Positions 16,002 through 25,299 of a stretch of DNA of 64,000 nt are shown here, piece by piece. The stretch is from Leucobacter luti (GTDB lineage: Bacteria; Actinomycetota; Actinomycetes; Actinomycetales; Microbacteriaceae). Position numbers and translations under genes: made by a program. The stretch's first letter is position 1, and the number at the start of each line of letters is the position of its first letter. Below the pieces are notes generated by a model. The model was not told where the DNA came from, did not search any database, and saw only the letters and a program-made list of their open reading frames with translations. The stretch lies in contig NZ_CP080492.1 of assembly GCF_019464495.1 (NCBI RefSeq), positions 1,054,001-1,118,000 on the forward strand, given 5' to 3'.

Positions 16002-17882
16002 TTAGCGCCACGGGCGCGGGAGGCGCCAACCTGGGCGTTCAGCTTTGGGTTCCGGATCCGGATCCGGATCGACGGAATCGTCCCAGGAGTACGCGCGAAG
16101 CGCCTCCGTTGCGGACGCCTCATCGACTTCCTCTGAATCATCAAGGGTGTCCGAGTCAAGCTGCTCGGTCTCGGCATACTCGGCCTCGGCCAGCGCACCC
16201 TCGACCAGTTCGGCCTCGTGTTGGTCGAAGAGCTGGGTGGAGCGGGGGGCCGGCTCGGCCGGGCCCGGGAACTCGAAGGGCTGCGTGGCGTCGGGGTCGA
16301 GCGCCTCCGCAGTGAACTCCGCGGTGTCGAGCGCGGAGGTGCCGAACTCTGCACTCTCGACATCGTGTGTGCCCGTCTGAACCTCAGCGAGCTCCGCCGG
16401 AGCACTCTCCGCCGCAGCAAGCTCGGCCGCGGCAATCTCCGACGCTGTGATCTCGTCGGGCCGACCCCATTCTTCCTCGAACGGGATGAGCACGTCCGCC
16501 AGTGGCACCGTCTCATGATCATCGGCACTGCTGGAACTCGGCGCTGCTGCCGCGGTCTCTGTCGCGCTCGCAGCAGCAGCAGCAGCAGCGCCAGCCCCAC
16601 CAGCAGCACCAAAGCTCCGCAGGGACTCTGGCAGCCCGTCTGGGAGCACAGCCCGCACGCGTGAGGCGTCGATGCGCAGCGCCACGGTGCCGAGCAGCAG
16701 CCCGGCGCCGAGCTCTGCCATCACCAGGCCGCCAACAAGCCAGGGCTCAGGCCCAGTGAGCGCGAGCCGGTCCGGGCCGATCGCCCCGGTGCTCAGTGCG
16801 GCAAGGCCCGTGACGACGAGACCGGCGATCACCGCGGCGAGGGCCGGAATTGCGAGCGCGACCGGCCACGACACGCGGCGCAACTCCGAGTTGCGGCCGA
16901 GCAGGATGACGAGCGCGATGCCAGTGAGCACGACGATCGCTGGCACGATCGCGCCGGCAGCTCCCCACCCCTGCGGGATCGCCCCGAAGATTGGCAGCGC
17001 TGGTACCGGGCCAAGCAGTGTTTCAAACGGGGTCACGGCGGTGCCTGCGCCCACGCTGAATCCAGCCCCGGTGAGCCAAGACATGCCCCACAAGACTGCG
17101 ACCGGCAGCAATGCAAGCTGCGCGAGGAAGAGCAACAGCGAGCCGAGCGGGTCAAGCTGCAGGTGCTGGGTCAGCGCGATGACCTGACCGTAGCCGGTGA
17201 GCAGCGCGACGGCGACGGCGATCCCGGCGAGCAGCAGGAGCCCTGCAATCGCCGCGCCTCCGAGGCGGAGCGTTTCCGCGGCTCGGGCGGGGAGCGCGGC
17301 GGCACCGGAGAGCCCGAGGGCTTCGACCCCGCGCTGGATCTGGCGCACCATGGCACGCCACCACGGGTGTTCTTCGCGGGCTGCTCGGAGCAGGAAGCCA
17401 CAGGTGGCTGGCACCGCGTATACGAGCACGGCAACAGCGATGACCCCGGTGACTGGCCAGACGAGAAACGGCTGCGCGAAGCCGGCGATCACGGCGGCGG
17501 ACACCCCAAAGCCGGCCGCGCCGCCAAGCAGGCCAGCGCCACCAACCCCGCCGCGCGTCCCGAGCCGCCAGCCCGAGCGCAGTGCAAGCGACGCGGTGAT
17601 CAGCGTGATTCCGAGCGGCGCCAAGGTGAGGCCGAACGACACTGCAGTAGGCGCCAACCCAAACGACAGCGCGTCTTCGGGAGTCAGGGCCAGCGTGAGC
17701 GGCGCAAAATGGGCGAGCGACCATGTGGCCGCCACACCCGAGAACACGGTGCTTGGCTCGGCAGCGAGTGTGAACGTGACGGCCCACAGCAGCAGCGCCG
17801 GCACGACGATACTGGCGAATCCGACGGCTGCGACCGCGACCGCCTCAATCGCCGCGATCACCGCTGTCACCAAGGATCTCAT
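16002..17882 (-). CDS. DUF6350 family polytopic membrane protein with acidic tail
   Basis: A 626-residue protein whose first 420 or so residues form about ten hydrophobic segments rich in Ala, Leu and Gly, typical of the DUF6350 family found next to purN in actinobacteria. The last 170 residues are a low-complexity, strongly acidic cytoplasmic tail (many Glu and Ala), beginning with a poly-Ala run encoded by a CAG-type trinucleotide repeat near 16570-16590. Function unknown. The start ATG at 17882 is clear. The thiB riboswitch begins 21 nt after the stop codon, so the downstream genes may be transcribed from the same promoter. Confidence 0.82.
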   Translation of the reverse strand: MRSLVTAVIAAIEAVAVAAVGFASIVVPALLLWAVTFTLAAEPSTVFSGVAATWSLAHFAPLTLALTPEDALSFGLAPTAVSFGLTLAPLGITLITASLALRSGWRLGTRGGVGGAGLLGGAAGFGVSAAVIAGFAQPFLVWPVTGVIAVAVLVYAVPATCGFLLRAAREEHPWWRAMVRQIQRGVEALGLSGAAALPARAAETLRLGGAAIAGLLLLAGIAVAVALLTGYGQVIALTQHLQLDPLGSLLLFLAQLALLPVAVLWGMSWLTGAGFSVGAGTAVTPFETLLGPVPALPIFGAIPQGWGAAGAIVPAIVVLTGIALVILLGRNSELRRVSWPVALAIPALAAVIAGLVVTGLAALSTGAIGPDRLALTGPEPWLVGGLVMAELGAGLLLGTVALRIDASRVRAVLPDGLPESLRSFGAAGGAGAAAAAAASATETAAAAPSSSSADDHETVPLADVLIPFEEEWGRPDEITASEIAAAELAAAESAPAELAEVQTGTHDVESAEFGTSALDTAEFTAEALDPDATQPFEFPGPAEPAPRSTQLFDQHEAELVEGALAEAEYAETEQLDSDTLDDSEEVDEASATEALRAYSWDDSVDPDPDPEPKAERPGWRLPRPWR

Positions 17883-17918
17883 TGGCGAAAGCTTACTCTG
17901 CCGAACCGGGCAAGCGGT

Positions 17919-18761
17919 TCAGGCTCCCGCGTGAATCAGGGCAAGAATCTCATCGCTGAGATCGCGGAACTCTGGAGTGCGCTCTGAGGCGAGCGTGCGT
18001 GGACGCGGGATCGGCACGTCGACCACACGCTGCACTCGGCCCGGTCGCGGACTCATCACGACGACGCGATCACTCGTGACCACGGCCTCATCAATATCGT
18101 GCGTCACGAGCAACACTGTGAGTCGGTGCTGCTCCCACACGCTGAGCAGCAACTCCTGCATCGTGCGGCGGGTGAGTGCATCGAGTGCGCCGAACGGCTC
18201 GTCCATGAGGAGCACCTTCGGACCATAGCTCAGCGACCGCGCGAGCGCTGCTCGCTGCTGCATGCCGCCGGAGAGCTGAGCCGGGTGCGACTGTTCGAAG
18301 CCGCTGAGGCCAACCAGCCCGATAAACTCGCGGGCCCGATCCGCGCGCGCTCCGCGCGAGAGTCCACTCTCGCCGCGCAGCGCGAATTCCACGTTCTGTT
18401 GCACGGTGAGCCACGGCATCAGAGTGGCCTGCTGAAAGACGACACCTCGGTCCCGGCCCGGTCCGGTGATCGGCACTCCAGCCGCCTCGAGCGTGCCGGA
18501 AGTAGGATCCTCCAATCCAGCGATGAGCGACAGCAGTGTCGATTTACCGCACCCGGACGCACCGACAATGGAGACGAACTCGTTCTCCCCGACTTCGAGA
18601 TCGACGCCGTCGAGTGCGACCACGTCACCGAAGTGCTTCGTCAGGCCGGCGACCCTGATCCGGGGCTGGGCGTCGTTCTGAGTGTTCTGAGCGTTTTGAG
18701 GGCTCTGAGAGTTCTGAGGGCTCCGAGGGGTCTGAGCACTGTGAGACTGAGCGGCGGTCAC
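17919..18761 (-). CDS. NitT/TauT-type ABC transporter ATP-binding protein (SsuB/TauB-like)
   Basis: A 280-residue ATPase. After a repetitive, Gln/Asn/Ser-rich N-terminal extension (about residues 3-32) come VAGLTKHFGDVVALDGV, Walker A GASGCGKS, signature LSGGMQQRAALARSL, Walker B VLLMDEPFGALD and switch His in LLVTHDIDEAV. Start GTG at 18761 overlaps the permease stop (GTGA). It energises uptake by the neighbouring permease and binding protein. Substrate class is sulfonate, taurine, nitrate or a related small anion; none can be preferred from this subunit. Confidence 0.9.
   Translation of the reverse strand: MTAAQSHSAQTPRSPQNSQSPQNAQNTQNDAQPRIRVAGLTKHFGDVVALDGVDLEVGENEFVSIVGASGCGKSTLLSLIAGLEDPTSGTLEAAGVPITGPGRDRGVVFQQATLMPWLTVQQNVEFALRGESGLSRGARADRAREFIGLVGLSGFEQSHPAQLSGGMQQRAALARSLSYGPKVLLMDEPFGALDALTRRTMQELLLSVWEQHRLTVLLVTHDIDEAVVTSDRVVVMSPRPGRVQRVVDVPIPRPRTLASERTPEFRDLSDEILALIHAGA
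18676..18747 (-). repeat. imperfect 9-nt tandem repeats in the ATPase gene
   Basis: Eight imperfect copies of a 9-nt unit (type TTCTGAGNG on the plus strand) near the 5' end of the ATPase gene. They encode a Gln-Asn/Ser/Pro-rich N-terminal extension that ATPases of this family normally lack. Copy number may vary between strains without frame loss. Confidence 0.8.
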
Positions 18762-19582
18762 GCGCGACCCTCCTGGTAGGCGAACATCCGGCGGCCAGCG
18801 GCGCGCATGAGCTGATCGAGGATCAGTCCAAGGATCCCGAGCACGAAGACATAGCCGATGATCAGGTCGGTTTCAAAGAAGCGCTGCGCCACAGTGATCC
18901 GGAAGCCCATTCCGCTCGAGGCGGCAACGAGTTCGGCGACAACGAGCCAGGTCCAGGCCCAGCCGAGGGTGATTCGCAGTGCGTCCCAGATCCGTGGGAG
19001 CGCGGCGGGCACCACGATCCGAGTGAGCTGCTGGACCCAGCTCAGCCCGAGGGTCTCTCCGAGGCTCACCAGTGTGCGCGGCGTACGACGCACGGCATCG
19101 GCGACCATCAGCACCTGCTGGAAGAACGTCCCCATCCAGATGATCAGGAATTTCTGGCTCTCATCGATCCCGACCCACACGATGGTGAGCGGCACGAACG
19201 CGACCACTGGCATATACCGGATGAAGTCCATCAGCGGTTCCAGCGCCGCTTCGATCCTAGCGTTGACTCCCATGAGCGTGCCGATCGGCACCGCCATCAC
19301 GGTGGCGAGGGAGAAGCCAACGAGAATCCGGAACGCGCTCACGCCGATGTCCGCCCAGAGCTCGCCCGATGCGGCCTGTCCGACGAGCGCACCCAGCACC
19401 TCGCCAGGACCGGGCAAGAACATGGGATCGACGAGGCCCACGGCGCTGACCAGCCACCACACCGCAATGAGCACGACAAACGTCGCGATCGCAGTGCCGA
19501 GGTAGGCGGTGCGCGAGAGCCGGTCACCGATGCGTAGCCGTCGTCGCGGCCGACGCACCACGGTGTCGGAGTGTGTGCTCAC
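18758..19582 (-). CDS. NitT/TauT-type ABC transporter permease (SsuC/TauC-like)
   Basis: A 274-residue membrane protein with about six hydrophobic segments and the EAA loop SLGETLGLSWVQQLTRIVVPAALPRIWDAL split around residue 175. FLPGPGEVLGAL and IRYMPVVAFVPLTIVWVG are family hallmarks. GTG start at 19582, 9 nt after the binding-protein gene. It forms the channel of the importer with the ATPase encoded next. Confidence 0.91.
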   Translation of the reverse strand: MSTHSDTVVRRPRRRLRIGDRLSRTAYLGTAIATFVVLIAVWWLVSAVGLVDPMFLPGPGEVLGALVGQAASGELWADIGVSAFRILVGFSLATVMAVPIGTLMGVNARIEAALEPLMDFIRYMPVVAFVPLTIVWVGIDESQKFLIIWMGTFFQQVLMVADAVRRTPRTLVSLGETLGLSWVQQLTRIVVPAALPRIWDALRITLGWAWTWLVVAELVAASSGMGFRITVAQRFFETDLIIGYVFVLGILGLILDQLMRAAGRRMFAYQEGRA

Positions 19583-19590
19583 CTGTTCGA

Positions 19591-20598
19591 CTACTCGCCG
19601 AGAAACTCTGCGCGCACAGCGGTCTTCGCATCCACTGCATCCGTAAGGAGCCCGATCCGCTGCGAGACGGACACGAGAGCTGGCAGCGTCTCCGTGAGGT
19701 AGGTGCCGGTCAGCAGCTCACGGTTCTCCGCGAGCGTGTAGTAGTGCACCCCGTCGAACGCGGTTTCAAGATCGGCAACGTCTGAGCCGACACCCTTCGC
19801 AATGATCGCGCGGCCTTCGTCGGTGTTCTCGGTGGTGAACGCTACGGCATCGTCCCAGGCACCGAGCACCTCGCGCACTTCGTCGGGGCGCTCATCGAGC
19901 ACATCATTGCGCACCACGAGGACGTCGGTAATAAGGCCGGGAAACTCTCCCGCCGTGACAAGCGCGGAGATTCCCTTCTCGGCTCCGAGCGCCTCGCTCA
20001 CGTACGGCTCGTAGGTGACTCCTGCATCGACACGGCCCGCGAGCAACATGGGAGCGACCTTGTCGGCGGAGGACTCCACGACGCTGATGTCATCGAAGCT
20101 CATGCCTGCGGCGTCGAGCGCTTCGGCGAGCAGGATCTCGCTCGTGGCACCGCGCTCGAAGGCGACCTTCTTGCCAGCGAGGTCCGTGACCTCGCTCACT
20201 CCCTCGCCGCTCAGAATGGCATCAGCCTCGGTGGCGGAGTCAAGCATCAGCACGATCGAGACGTCGAGGCCCTGCTCAATGAACTGCAGTGCGGCCTGCG
20301 CACCGACGTTTGCCATATCGAGGCGGTTTGCGGCGAGCGCCGCGTTCACGTCGGCGTCAGCGTTAAAGCTCGACAGCGTCACGTCAACCGATCGGTCAGC
20401 GAAAAAGCCCTGGTCCTCGGCGACATACCACTGCCCATAGCCGAGCCATGGCTGCGTGCCCATGCGGATTGCCTCGCCCGTGGTGTCGCCAGCGCCGTCG
20501 GACGCTGCGGGCTGCGCTGCGCACCCGGTGAGGCCGATGGTGAGCGCGGCGGCGGCCGTCGCGGTCACGGCGAGCGAGCGAAGAAAACGACTGGTCAC
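19591..20598 (-). CDS. NitT/TauT-type ABC transporter substrate-binding lipoprotein
   Basis: A 335-residue receptor. The GTG at 20598 is chosen because AAAGGA lies 6-9 nt before it; the frame runs on upstream without a ribosome site. Lipobox LTGC gives Cys26. The mature protein starts IRMGTQPWLGYGQWYVAEDQ, the NMT1/SsuA-like pattern, then VDVTLSSFNADADVNAALAA and GRVDAGVTYEPYVSEAL. Ligand unknown. The two-component system genes lie upstream on the same strand, 119 nt away, so they may control or sense for this importer. Confidence 0.88.
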   Translation of the reverse strand: MTSRFLRSLAVTATAAAALTIGLTGCAAQPAASDGAGDTTGEAIRMGTQPWLGYGQWYVAEDQGFFADRSVDVTLSSFNADADVNAALAANRLDMANVGAQAALQFIEQGLDVSIVLMLDSATEADAILSGEGVSEVTDLAGKKVAFERGATSEILLAEALDAAGMSFDDISVVESSADKVAPMLLAGRVDAGVTYEPYVSEALGAEKGISALVTAGEFPGLITDVLVVRNDVLDERPDEVREVLGAWDDAVAFTTENTDEGRAIIAKGVGSDVADLETAFDGVHYYTLAENRELLTGTYLTETLPALVSVSQRIGLLTDAVDAKTAVRAEFLGE

Positions 20599-20717
20599 GA
20601 CGGTCCTTTCGAGGTGGGAGCGGCGAGCGTTCGCATCGGCGCAACCCAGCCATTCTATGCGTAGCAGCGGGTCTGCACCGGCGCAGCGCCGCAGCAACAC
20701 CCGAGCGTTGCCGCCGC

Positions 20718-21428
20718 TCACGCTCCTGCGGAGCCACCACCGCGCAGCAGCGAGACGACGTGGGTGCGGCTCTCGGCTCGCAGTTTCGTAAGAATATTCG
20801 ACACGTGCGTCTTGACCGTCGGCACGCCGATCCCCAGCCGCGCACCGATCCGAGAGTTCGACTGACCCTCACCCAGTGCGGCGAGCACCTGGCGTTCTCG
20901 CTCGGTGAGCAGTTCCCACCCAGGCGGACCGGGTGGGGGCTGGGCAGCCGGCTCGGAGGTGCTCGCGAGCGCGGCCAGAGCGCGCCTCGTAACGCGGGGA
21001 TCGAGCGCGCCTTCGCCGAGCGCGACCCGTCGCACCGCATCGGCGAGCTGGACGGCTCCGGTCGTTTTCAGCAGAAACCCGACTGCACCGGAGCGGATCG
21101 CGGCGAACACGAGCTCGTCCTCATCGAAGCTGGTGAGCACGAGGACATCGGCCAGGCCCTCGGCCACGATCTCACGGGTGGCTGCAACGCCATCAGTGCC
21201 GGGCATGCGGAGATCCATGAGCACGACATCCGGCCGCAGCGCGCGAGCGTTGCGGATCGCGGTCGCGCCTTCGGAGGCTTCACCAACGACGGCGATCCCC
21301 TGCTGCTCCAGGATCATGCGCAGCCCCTCGCGGATCATGGCGTGATCATCCGCGATGAGCACTCTGGGTTTCGCGGACGGTGGCCCTGCCGCGGGGAACT
21401 CCTGGCCCCCAGGCCCGAGCTGATTCAT
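20718..21428 (-). CDS. NarL/LuxR-family response regulator
   Basis: A 236-residue DNA-binding regulator. The receiver domain (about 22-140) has the phosphoacceptor Asp72 in VVLMDLRMPG and conserved Lys121. The LuxR-type helix-turn-helix spans about 173-236 (LTERERQVLAALGEGQSNS...VKTHVSNILTKL). The start ATG overlaps the kinase stop as ATGA and has AAAGGA upstream. It acts with the histidine kinase encoded just before it; the downstream ABC operon is the nearest candidate target. Confidence 0.93.
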   Translation of the reverse strand: MNQLGPGGQEFPAAGPPSAKPRVLIADDHAMIREGLRMILEQQGIAVVGEASEGATAIRNARALRPDVVLMDLRMPGTDGVAATREIVAEGLADVLVLTSFDEDELVFAAIRSGAVGFLLKTTGAVQLADAVRRVALGEGALDPRVTRRALAALASTSEPAAQPPPGPPGWELLTERERQVLAALGEGQSNSRIGARLGIGVPTVKTHVSNILTKLRAESRTHVVSLLRGGGSAGA

Positions 21429-22654
21429 GTCGTTCCTTTCTCGGGGAGGAGGGCACTGATGCTCCATCCGTCGACCTCCGCTCCGGCAGTGAACGTGCCG
21501 CCCAGGGTTCGCACACGCTCTTCGAGCAGTTGCAGCCCGATCCCGCTGCCGCGCAATTCGGGGTGCGGAAGCGGGTGACCGCCGCGCGAGACTACGCTGA
21601 CCTGCACACGGCCGGAGTGTTCCGCAATCCGCACCAGCACCTCAGCGCCAGCATTGTGCTTTGCACTGTTCGCGAGGCCCTCCTGCACGACTCGGGCGAT
21701 GCCATGATCCACTGCGGCGGGAAGCGCACCGCTCCACGTGTCGTCGAGCTCGACGCGGAGACCGGAACGGCGCGCCTCGCACACGAGATCAGGGAGTTGC
21801 GCGCGGCCGAGCGGCGCGGCTTCGGGCGCGGTCCCTGCGCGCAGAACGGTCACCATGCTGCGCAGCGCTTCGTGCGCGTGGAGGCTGGAGTCTCGCACCG
21901 CCCGCAGCGCGGTGCGCTCCGCGGAGAACAGCGCTGCGGGACTTAAGTCGTCGGTGCAGGCGCCGCTCTGGGTCAGGGCGGCCTCGCTCCGGATCGCCAC
22001 TGCCGAAACATGGCCGGCAACGATATCGTGGAGCTCGCTAGCCATACGTTCTCGTTCGTGCCGCACCGCTACCGCGCGGTCGAGCTCAGCGAGCCGCGCG
22101 AGGTCCTCCGCCCGTTGCCGGTACAGGGTGACCAGCTCGCGCGACTGTGCCACCGAATTCGCATACCAGAACGTCATGCCGAGCAATGCCCCGAGCTGCA
22201 GGCCGATCATCACAGCCAAGACGAGGTTCCCGAACAGCGCGATGATGGAGAGCACTATGGCGGCGAGAGTCCCCGCGATCCAGTACAGCACGGTGCGACG
22301 CTCGCGCACCGAACGCACCACCGTGACCGCGTGCAGTTGCTCGAGCACGACAAGGAGTGGGACGAGGCCACCGAGCACGAGCACATCGGCGACACAGACG
22401 AGCACCGCGAGAGCGAGGCCAACACGGGGTGCCCGCCGCTTCAGCAGCACCGTTGCGGCGGCTGGAAGTGCGGTCGCGAGGGTCCACCAGGGTGACGGTC
22501 GCTCAGCCAGGAGCGACAGGTCGCGCCACAGTCCCGTGAGACCCACCGCAGAGAGAATGACCGCGAGTGCGGCGTAGAGCAGAGCTGTGGCCCAGGGCTC
22601 GGTGAGGCGGCGCCGCAGGGTTTCGCCGCGTCTGTGGGCCTGCGCACCGTCCAT
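21425..22654 (-). CDS. NarL-type sensor histidine kinase
   Basis: A 409-residue membrane sensor. Hydrophobic segments fill roughly residues 20-165, with no sizeable extracellular domain. A short coiled region leads to the HisKA_3 dimerisation box ERERMASELHDIVAGHVSAV with the phosphorylated His209, followed by an HATPase domain (VVQEGLANSAKHNAGA N-box, GSGIGLQLLEERV). The lack of an outer domain suggests sensing within the membrane. Start is ATG 22654; a TTG four codons upstream is possible. Confidence 0.9.
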   Translation of the reverse strand: MDGAQAHRRGETLRRRLTEPWATALLYAALAVILSAVGLTGLWRDLSLLAERPSPWWTLATALPAAATVLLKRRAPRVGLALAVLVCVADVLVLGGLVPLLVVLEQLHAVTVVRSVRERRTVLYWIAGTLAAIVLSIIALFGNLVLAVMIGLQLGALLGMTFWYANSVAQSRELVTLYRQRAEDLARLAELDRAVAVRHERERMASELHDIVAGHVSAVAIRSEAALTQSGACTDDLSPAALFSAERTALRAVRDSSLHAHEALRSMVTVLRAGTAPEAAPLGRAQLPDLVCEARRSGLRVELDDTWSGALPAAVDHGIARVVQEGLANSAKHNAGAEVLVRIAEHSGRVQVSVVSRGGHPLPHPELRGSGIGLQLLEERVRTLGGTFTAGAEVDGWSISALLPEKGTT

Positions 22655-22714
22655 ATCGTCTATCAAAGCAGGCGTGCGCCGGTTGTGCCTCCTCCCAAGG
22701 GATGATGAGCTCTC

Positions 22715-23512
22715 ATGCCGACTTCCGATGCGGAGTTCGCCGTGGGAGTCGATTCTGAAGCAATGGACTTCCTCTTCTCGCTCCCGCTTCCGGTGTCCCT
22801 CGCAGTGCTTGCGCTGCTCGATGGGTTGAGCGTCGGTACGCTACTCATCCCACTGTTCCTCCTGATCGCCCCCGGCCGAGTGCGTACTGGCAGGGTCCTG
22901 CTCTACCTCGCTACGATCACCGCGTTCTATCTCGGCATCGGAATCCTGTTCACTCTGGGCCTGGTGAACATCATCGAACCCGCTCGAACGGCACTCCAGA
23001 GCACCGGAGGCCAGATTCTGGTCTTGATTGCCGGGTTCGCCCTCCTGCTCACCGGGATCGCCCTCGGAGTCGTGGGGAGCCGTCGCAGGACAGAGGCCGC
23101 CGGGGTCGCCCCCGCACGTGGTCGACTGCTGCGATGGCGCACCCGGCTGCTGGATGAGCGCGCAAGCGGTGCGGCAGTGGCCGGCGTGGCGATCGCGGCG
23201 GGCACGATCGAGCTTGCTGGCATGCTGCCCTATGTGGTCGGGATGACGATGCTCGCAGATGCACCTATCGCTGCAATCTCGCGCGCAGCGCTGCTCGCGG
23301 GATACTGCGTCGTCATGGTCCTCCCCGCACTGCTGCTGCTGGTGGCCCGGATCCAAATCGCAGAGCGTGCAGAGGCACCGCTGCAGCGATTCACGGCGTG
23401 GATGCAGCGCACGGGCTCAGAGAATACCGCGTGGATTCTCGGCCTGCTCGGCTTCTTGCTGGCCAGAATGGCTGCGAACAACCTCGGTGTGCAGCTCCCC
23501 CTGATCGGTTGA
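22715..23512 (+). CDS. GAP/Sap family membrane protein
   Basis: A 265-residue protein with about six hydrophobic segments, beginning LPVSLAVLALLDGLSVGTLLIPLFLLI, characteristic of the GAP (sulfolipid-1-addressing) family. Mycobacterial members help move glycolipids across the membrane; function outside that group is unsettled. It is divergent from the histidine kinase and ends 10 nt before the convergent cardiolipin synthase gene. The start is uncertain: ATG 22715 and ATG 22763 (MDFLFSLPLP) both lack a convincing ribosome site, and the later one fits the family length better. Confidence 0.78.
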   Translation: MPTSDAEFAVGVDSEAMDFLFSLPLPVSLAVLALLDGLSVGTLLIPLFLLIAPGRVRTGRVLLYLATITAFYLGIGILFTLGLVNIIEPARTALQSTGGQILVLIAGFALLLTGIALGVVGSRRRTEAAGVAPARGRLLRWRTRLLDERASGAAVAGVAIAAGTIELAGMLPYVVGMTMLADAPIAAISRAALLAGYCVVMVLPALLLLVARIQIAERAEAPLQRFTAWMQRTGSENTAWILGLLGFLLARMAANNLGVQLPLIG

Positions 23513-23522
23513 CTCCTCAGCG

Positions 23523-25004
23523 CTACTGCAATGCGGAGGTCAGCCGGGCGAGTCCGTCGAGAAGCTGTGACCGGAGCGGCTGCTTCAGCCACTCTTCGAG
23601 CGTGAGTTCACGGGAATTCGCGCGGTAAAAGTCATTGATGTCGTCGAGATCCTTGATGAAGCTCTCGCCGTGCACCACCATCGAGATCTCCATGTTCAAC
23701 CCGAAGGAGCGCTGATCCATGTTGGATGAGCCGACCACCGCGGTGGTGCCATCGATCGTGAAGTGCTTCGAATGCAGGATGTACGGTGGGCGGTACATCC
23801 AGATCCGCACCCCGGCACGCAAGAGTTCCTCATAATATGAGCGCTGTGCGTGGTACACCACTGCTTGATCGCCCGTCTCTGATACGAACAATTCCACGTG
23901 CACCCCACGGGCCGTCGCCGCCCGCAGCGCATTCATGATCGAGCCATCGGGTACGAAGTATGGGCTCGTGATGCTGATCCGGTGCTGAGCCATGTAGAGC
24001 AAGGAGACGAACACCTGCAGGTTGTTCTCGCTCTCATAGCCTGGGCCACTCGGCACAATCTGGCAATCGAGCTCACCTGGCCGCTCCACTGCGAACCGAG
24101 ACTCAGCAAGGTGGGTGAGGTACTCCCCTGTCTCCAGATACCAGTCCCCCTGGAACACCGCTTCGAGTCCGAGCACAATCGGGCCTTCAACGCGCACCAT
24201 GAGATCTTTCCAGTGCAGACCCCGACGCTTGTTTGACGGTTTGTTGTACGTCGAATCAACGAGGTTCTGCGAGCCCATGAAGCCAACCTCGCCGTCGACG
24301 ACGAGGAGCTTTCGGTGGTTTCGCAGATCCGGACGCTGATACTCCCCGCGCCACGGTCGCACCGGCAGCATGTAGGCCCAGTCGGCCCCCATTGAGTCGA
24401 GACTTTGCGCAGTGCGCCTCGTTCCCGGGTTGCGCACGGCGGAGATGTGATCGAGCAGCACGCGGACCTGCACGCCGCGCTTCACCGCATCTGCCATTGC
24501 CACAAATACCTCATCTGTGGCGTCGTCGTGCACCAAGATGTAGAACTCGATATGGACGTACACCTTCGCCTCGCGAATTGCAGCTGCCATCATCGCAAAT
24601 GACTGGTCGTAGTCGATGCAGAGTTTCGCGGTGTTGCCGCGCAACATCGGCTGCGCGCCGAGCGACCGCCCGAGCTGCACCACTCCCTGGAGATCAACCT
24701 CAAGGTGCTCATCTGGTGTCACGAGCCCGCGCTGCTCCCGCTCCGCGATAACTCCGACGAACTGGTTGATCGCCTCTTGTTTTTGGACCCGTTCCCGCGG
24801 CAGCCGCTTACTCCCGATTATCAGAAAGAGCAGCAGCCCGGGCACGGGGACCAGGAAGATCGCCATCAGCCAAGCCATGCCTGCAGTCGGGCGCCGGTTC
24901 CGCGGCACCACGAAAAGGGCAACCACACGCACCACATTGTCGACAACGAGAATGAACAGGGTCCAGGCAAATGGCCACGACAGTTCGAACCAGCTGAAGT
25001 CCAT
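23523..25004 (-). CDS. cls: cardiolipin synthase (phospholipase D family)
   Basis: Membrane enzyme that condenses phosphatidyl groups to cardiolipin. 493 residues from ATG 25004, chosen for the GGAGG/AAAGGG stretch just before it. Two N-terminal membrane helices (PLDc_N, residues about 8-65) are followed by two HKD motifs: His230-x-Lys232-x4-Asp237 in HRKLLVVDG and His411-x-Lys413-x4-Asp418 in HSKHFTIDG. Both are intact, so it should be active. Confidence 0.93.
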   Translation of the reverse strand: MDFSWFELSWPFAWTLFILVVDNVVRVVALFVVPRNRRPTAGMAWLMAIFLVPVPGLLLFLIIGSKRLPRERVQKQEAINQFVGVIAEREQRGLVTPDEHLEVDLQGVVQLGRSLGAQPMLRGNTAKLCIDYDQSFAMMAAAIREAKVYVHIEFYILVHDDATDEVFVAMADAVKRGVQVRVLLDHISAVRNPGTRRTAQSLDSMGADWAYMLPVRPWRGEYQRPDLRNHRKLLVVDGEVGFMGSQNLVDSTYNKPSNKRRGLHWKDLMVRVEGPIVLGLEAVFQGDWYLETGEYLTHLAESRFAVERPGELDCQIVPSGPGYESENNLQVFVSLLYMAQHRISITSPYFVPDGSIMNALRAATARGVHVELFVSETGDQAVVYHAQRSYYEELLRAGVRIWMYRPPYILHSKHFTIDGTTAVVGSSNMDQRSFGLNMEISMVVHGESFIKDLDDINDFYRANSRELTLEEWLKQPLRSQLLDGLARLTSALQ

Positions 25005-25103
25005 GCCCACCCTTTCCTCCGCACTCGCCGCGACCGCGTCGCGTCTCGTGTGGGCACGCACCGACACGCACCTCTGAAAGTACTGTATCGGGCGCTGAGC
25101 TGC

Positions 25104-25283
25104 TTAAGAGTCTTCGCGCACCGGAAGCCCGGCTTTCGCGCGCTCCTCGGCTTCAATCTGCGAGTAGATGCGTCGCTCCGTGCGATCCGCACGCAGAATC
25201 AGGCGCAACACCATCCAGAAGAAGAGCCCGATCAACACGGTCGGGGTCAGCGACCAGACCGCGTTCATCCACCAATTGTCCAT
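25104..25283 (-). CDS. small membrane protein (59 aa)
   Basis: A short gene from ATG 25283 to TAA 25104. The product starts MDNWWMNAVWSLTPTVLIG, has one hydrophobic helix (about residues 9-30) and then a charged amphipathic tail (RADRTERRIYSQIEAEERAK). This tripartite pattern is common among conserved Microbacteriaceae small proteins placed by lysS. No function is assigned. It sits between the lysS terminator and cls on the same strand. Confidence 0.72.
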   Translation of the reverse strand: MDNWWMNAVWSLTPTVLIGLFFWMVLRLILRADRTERRIYSQIEAEERAKAGLPVREDS

Positions 25284-25299
25284 GGGATCAGTCTAGCGA

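Noticed and set aside
18676..18747. CRISPR-like array
   Set aside because: Units are 9 nt, contiguous without spacers, and lie in a coding frame.
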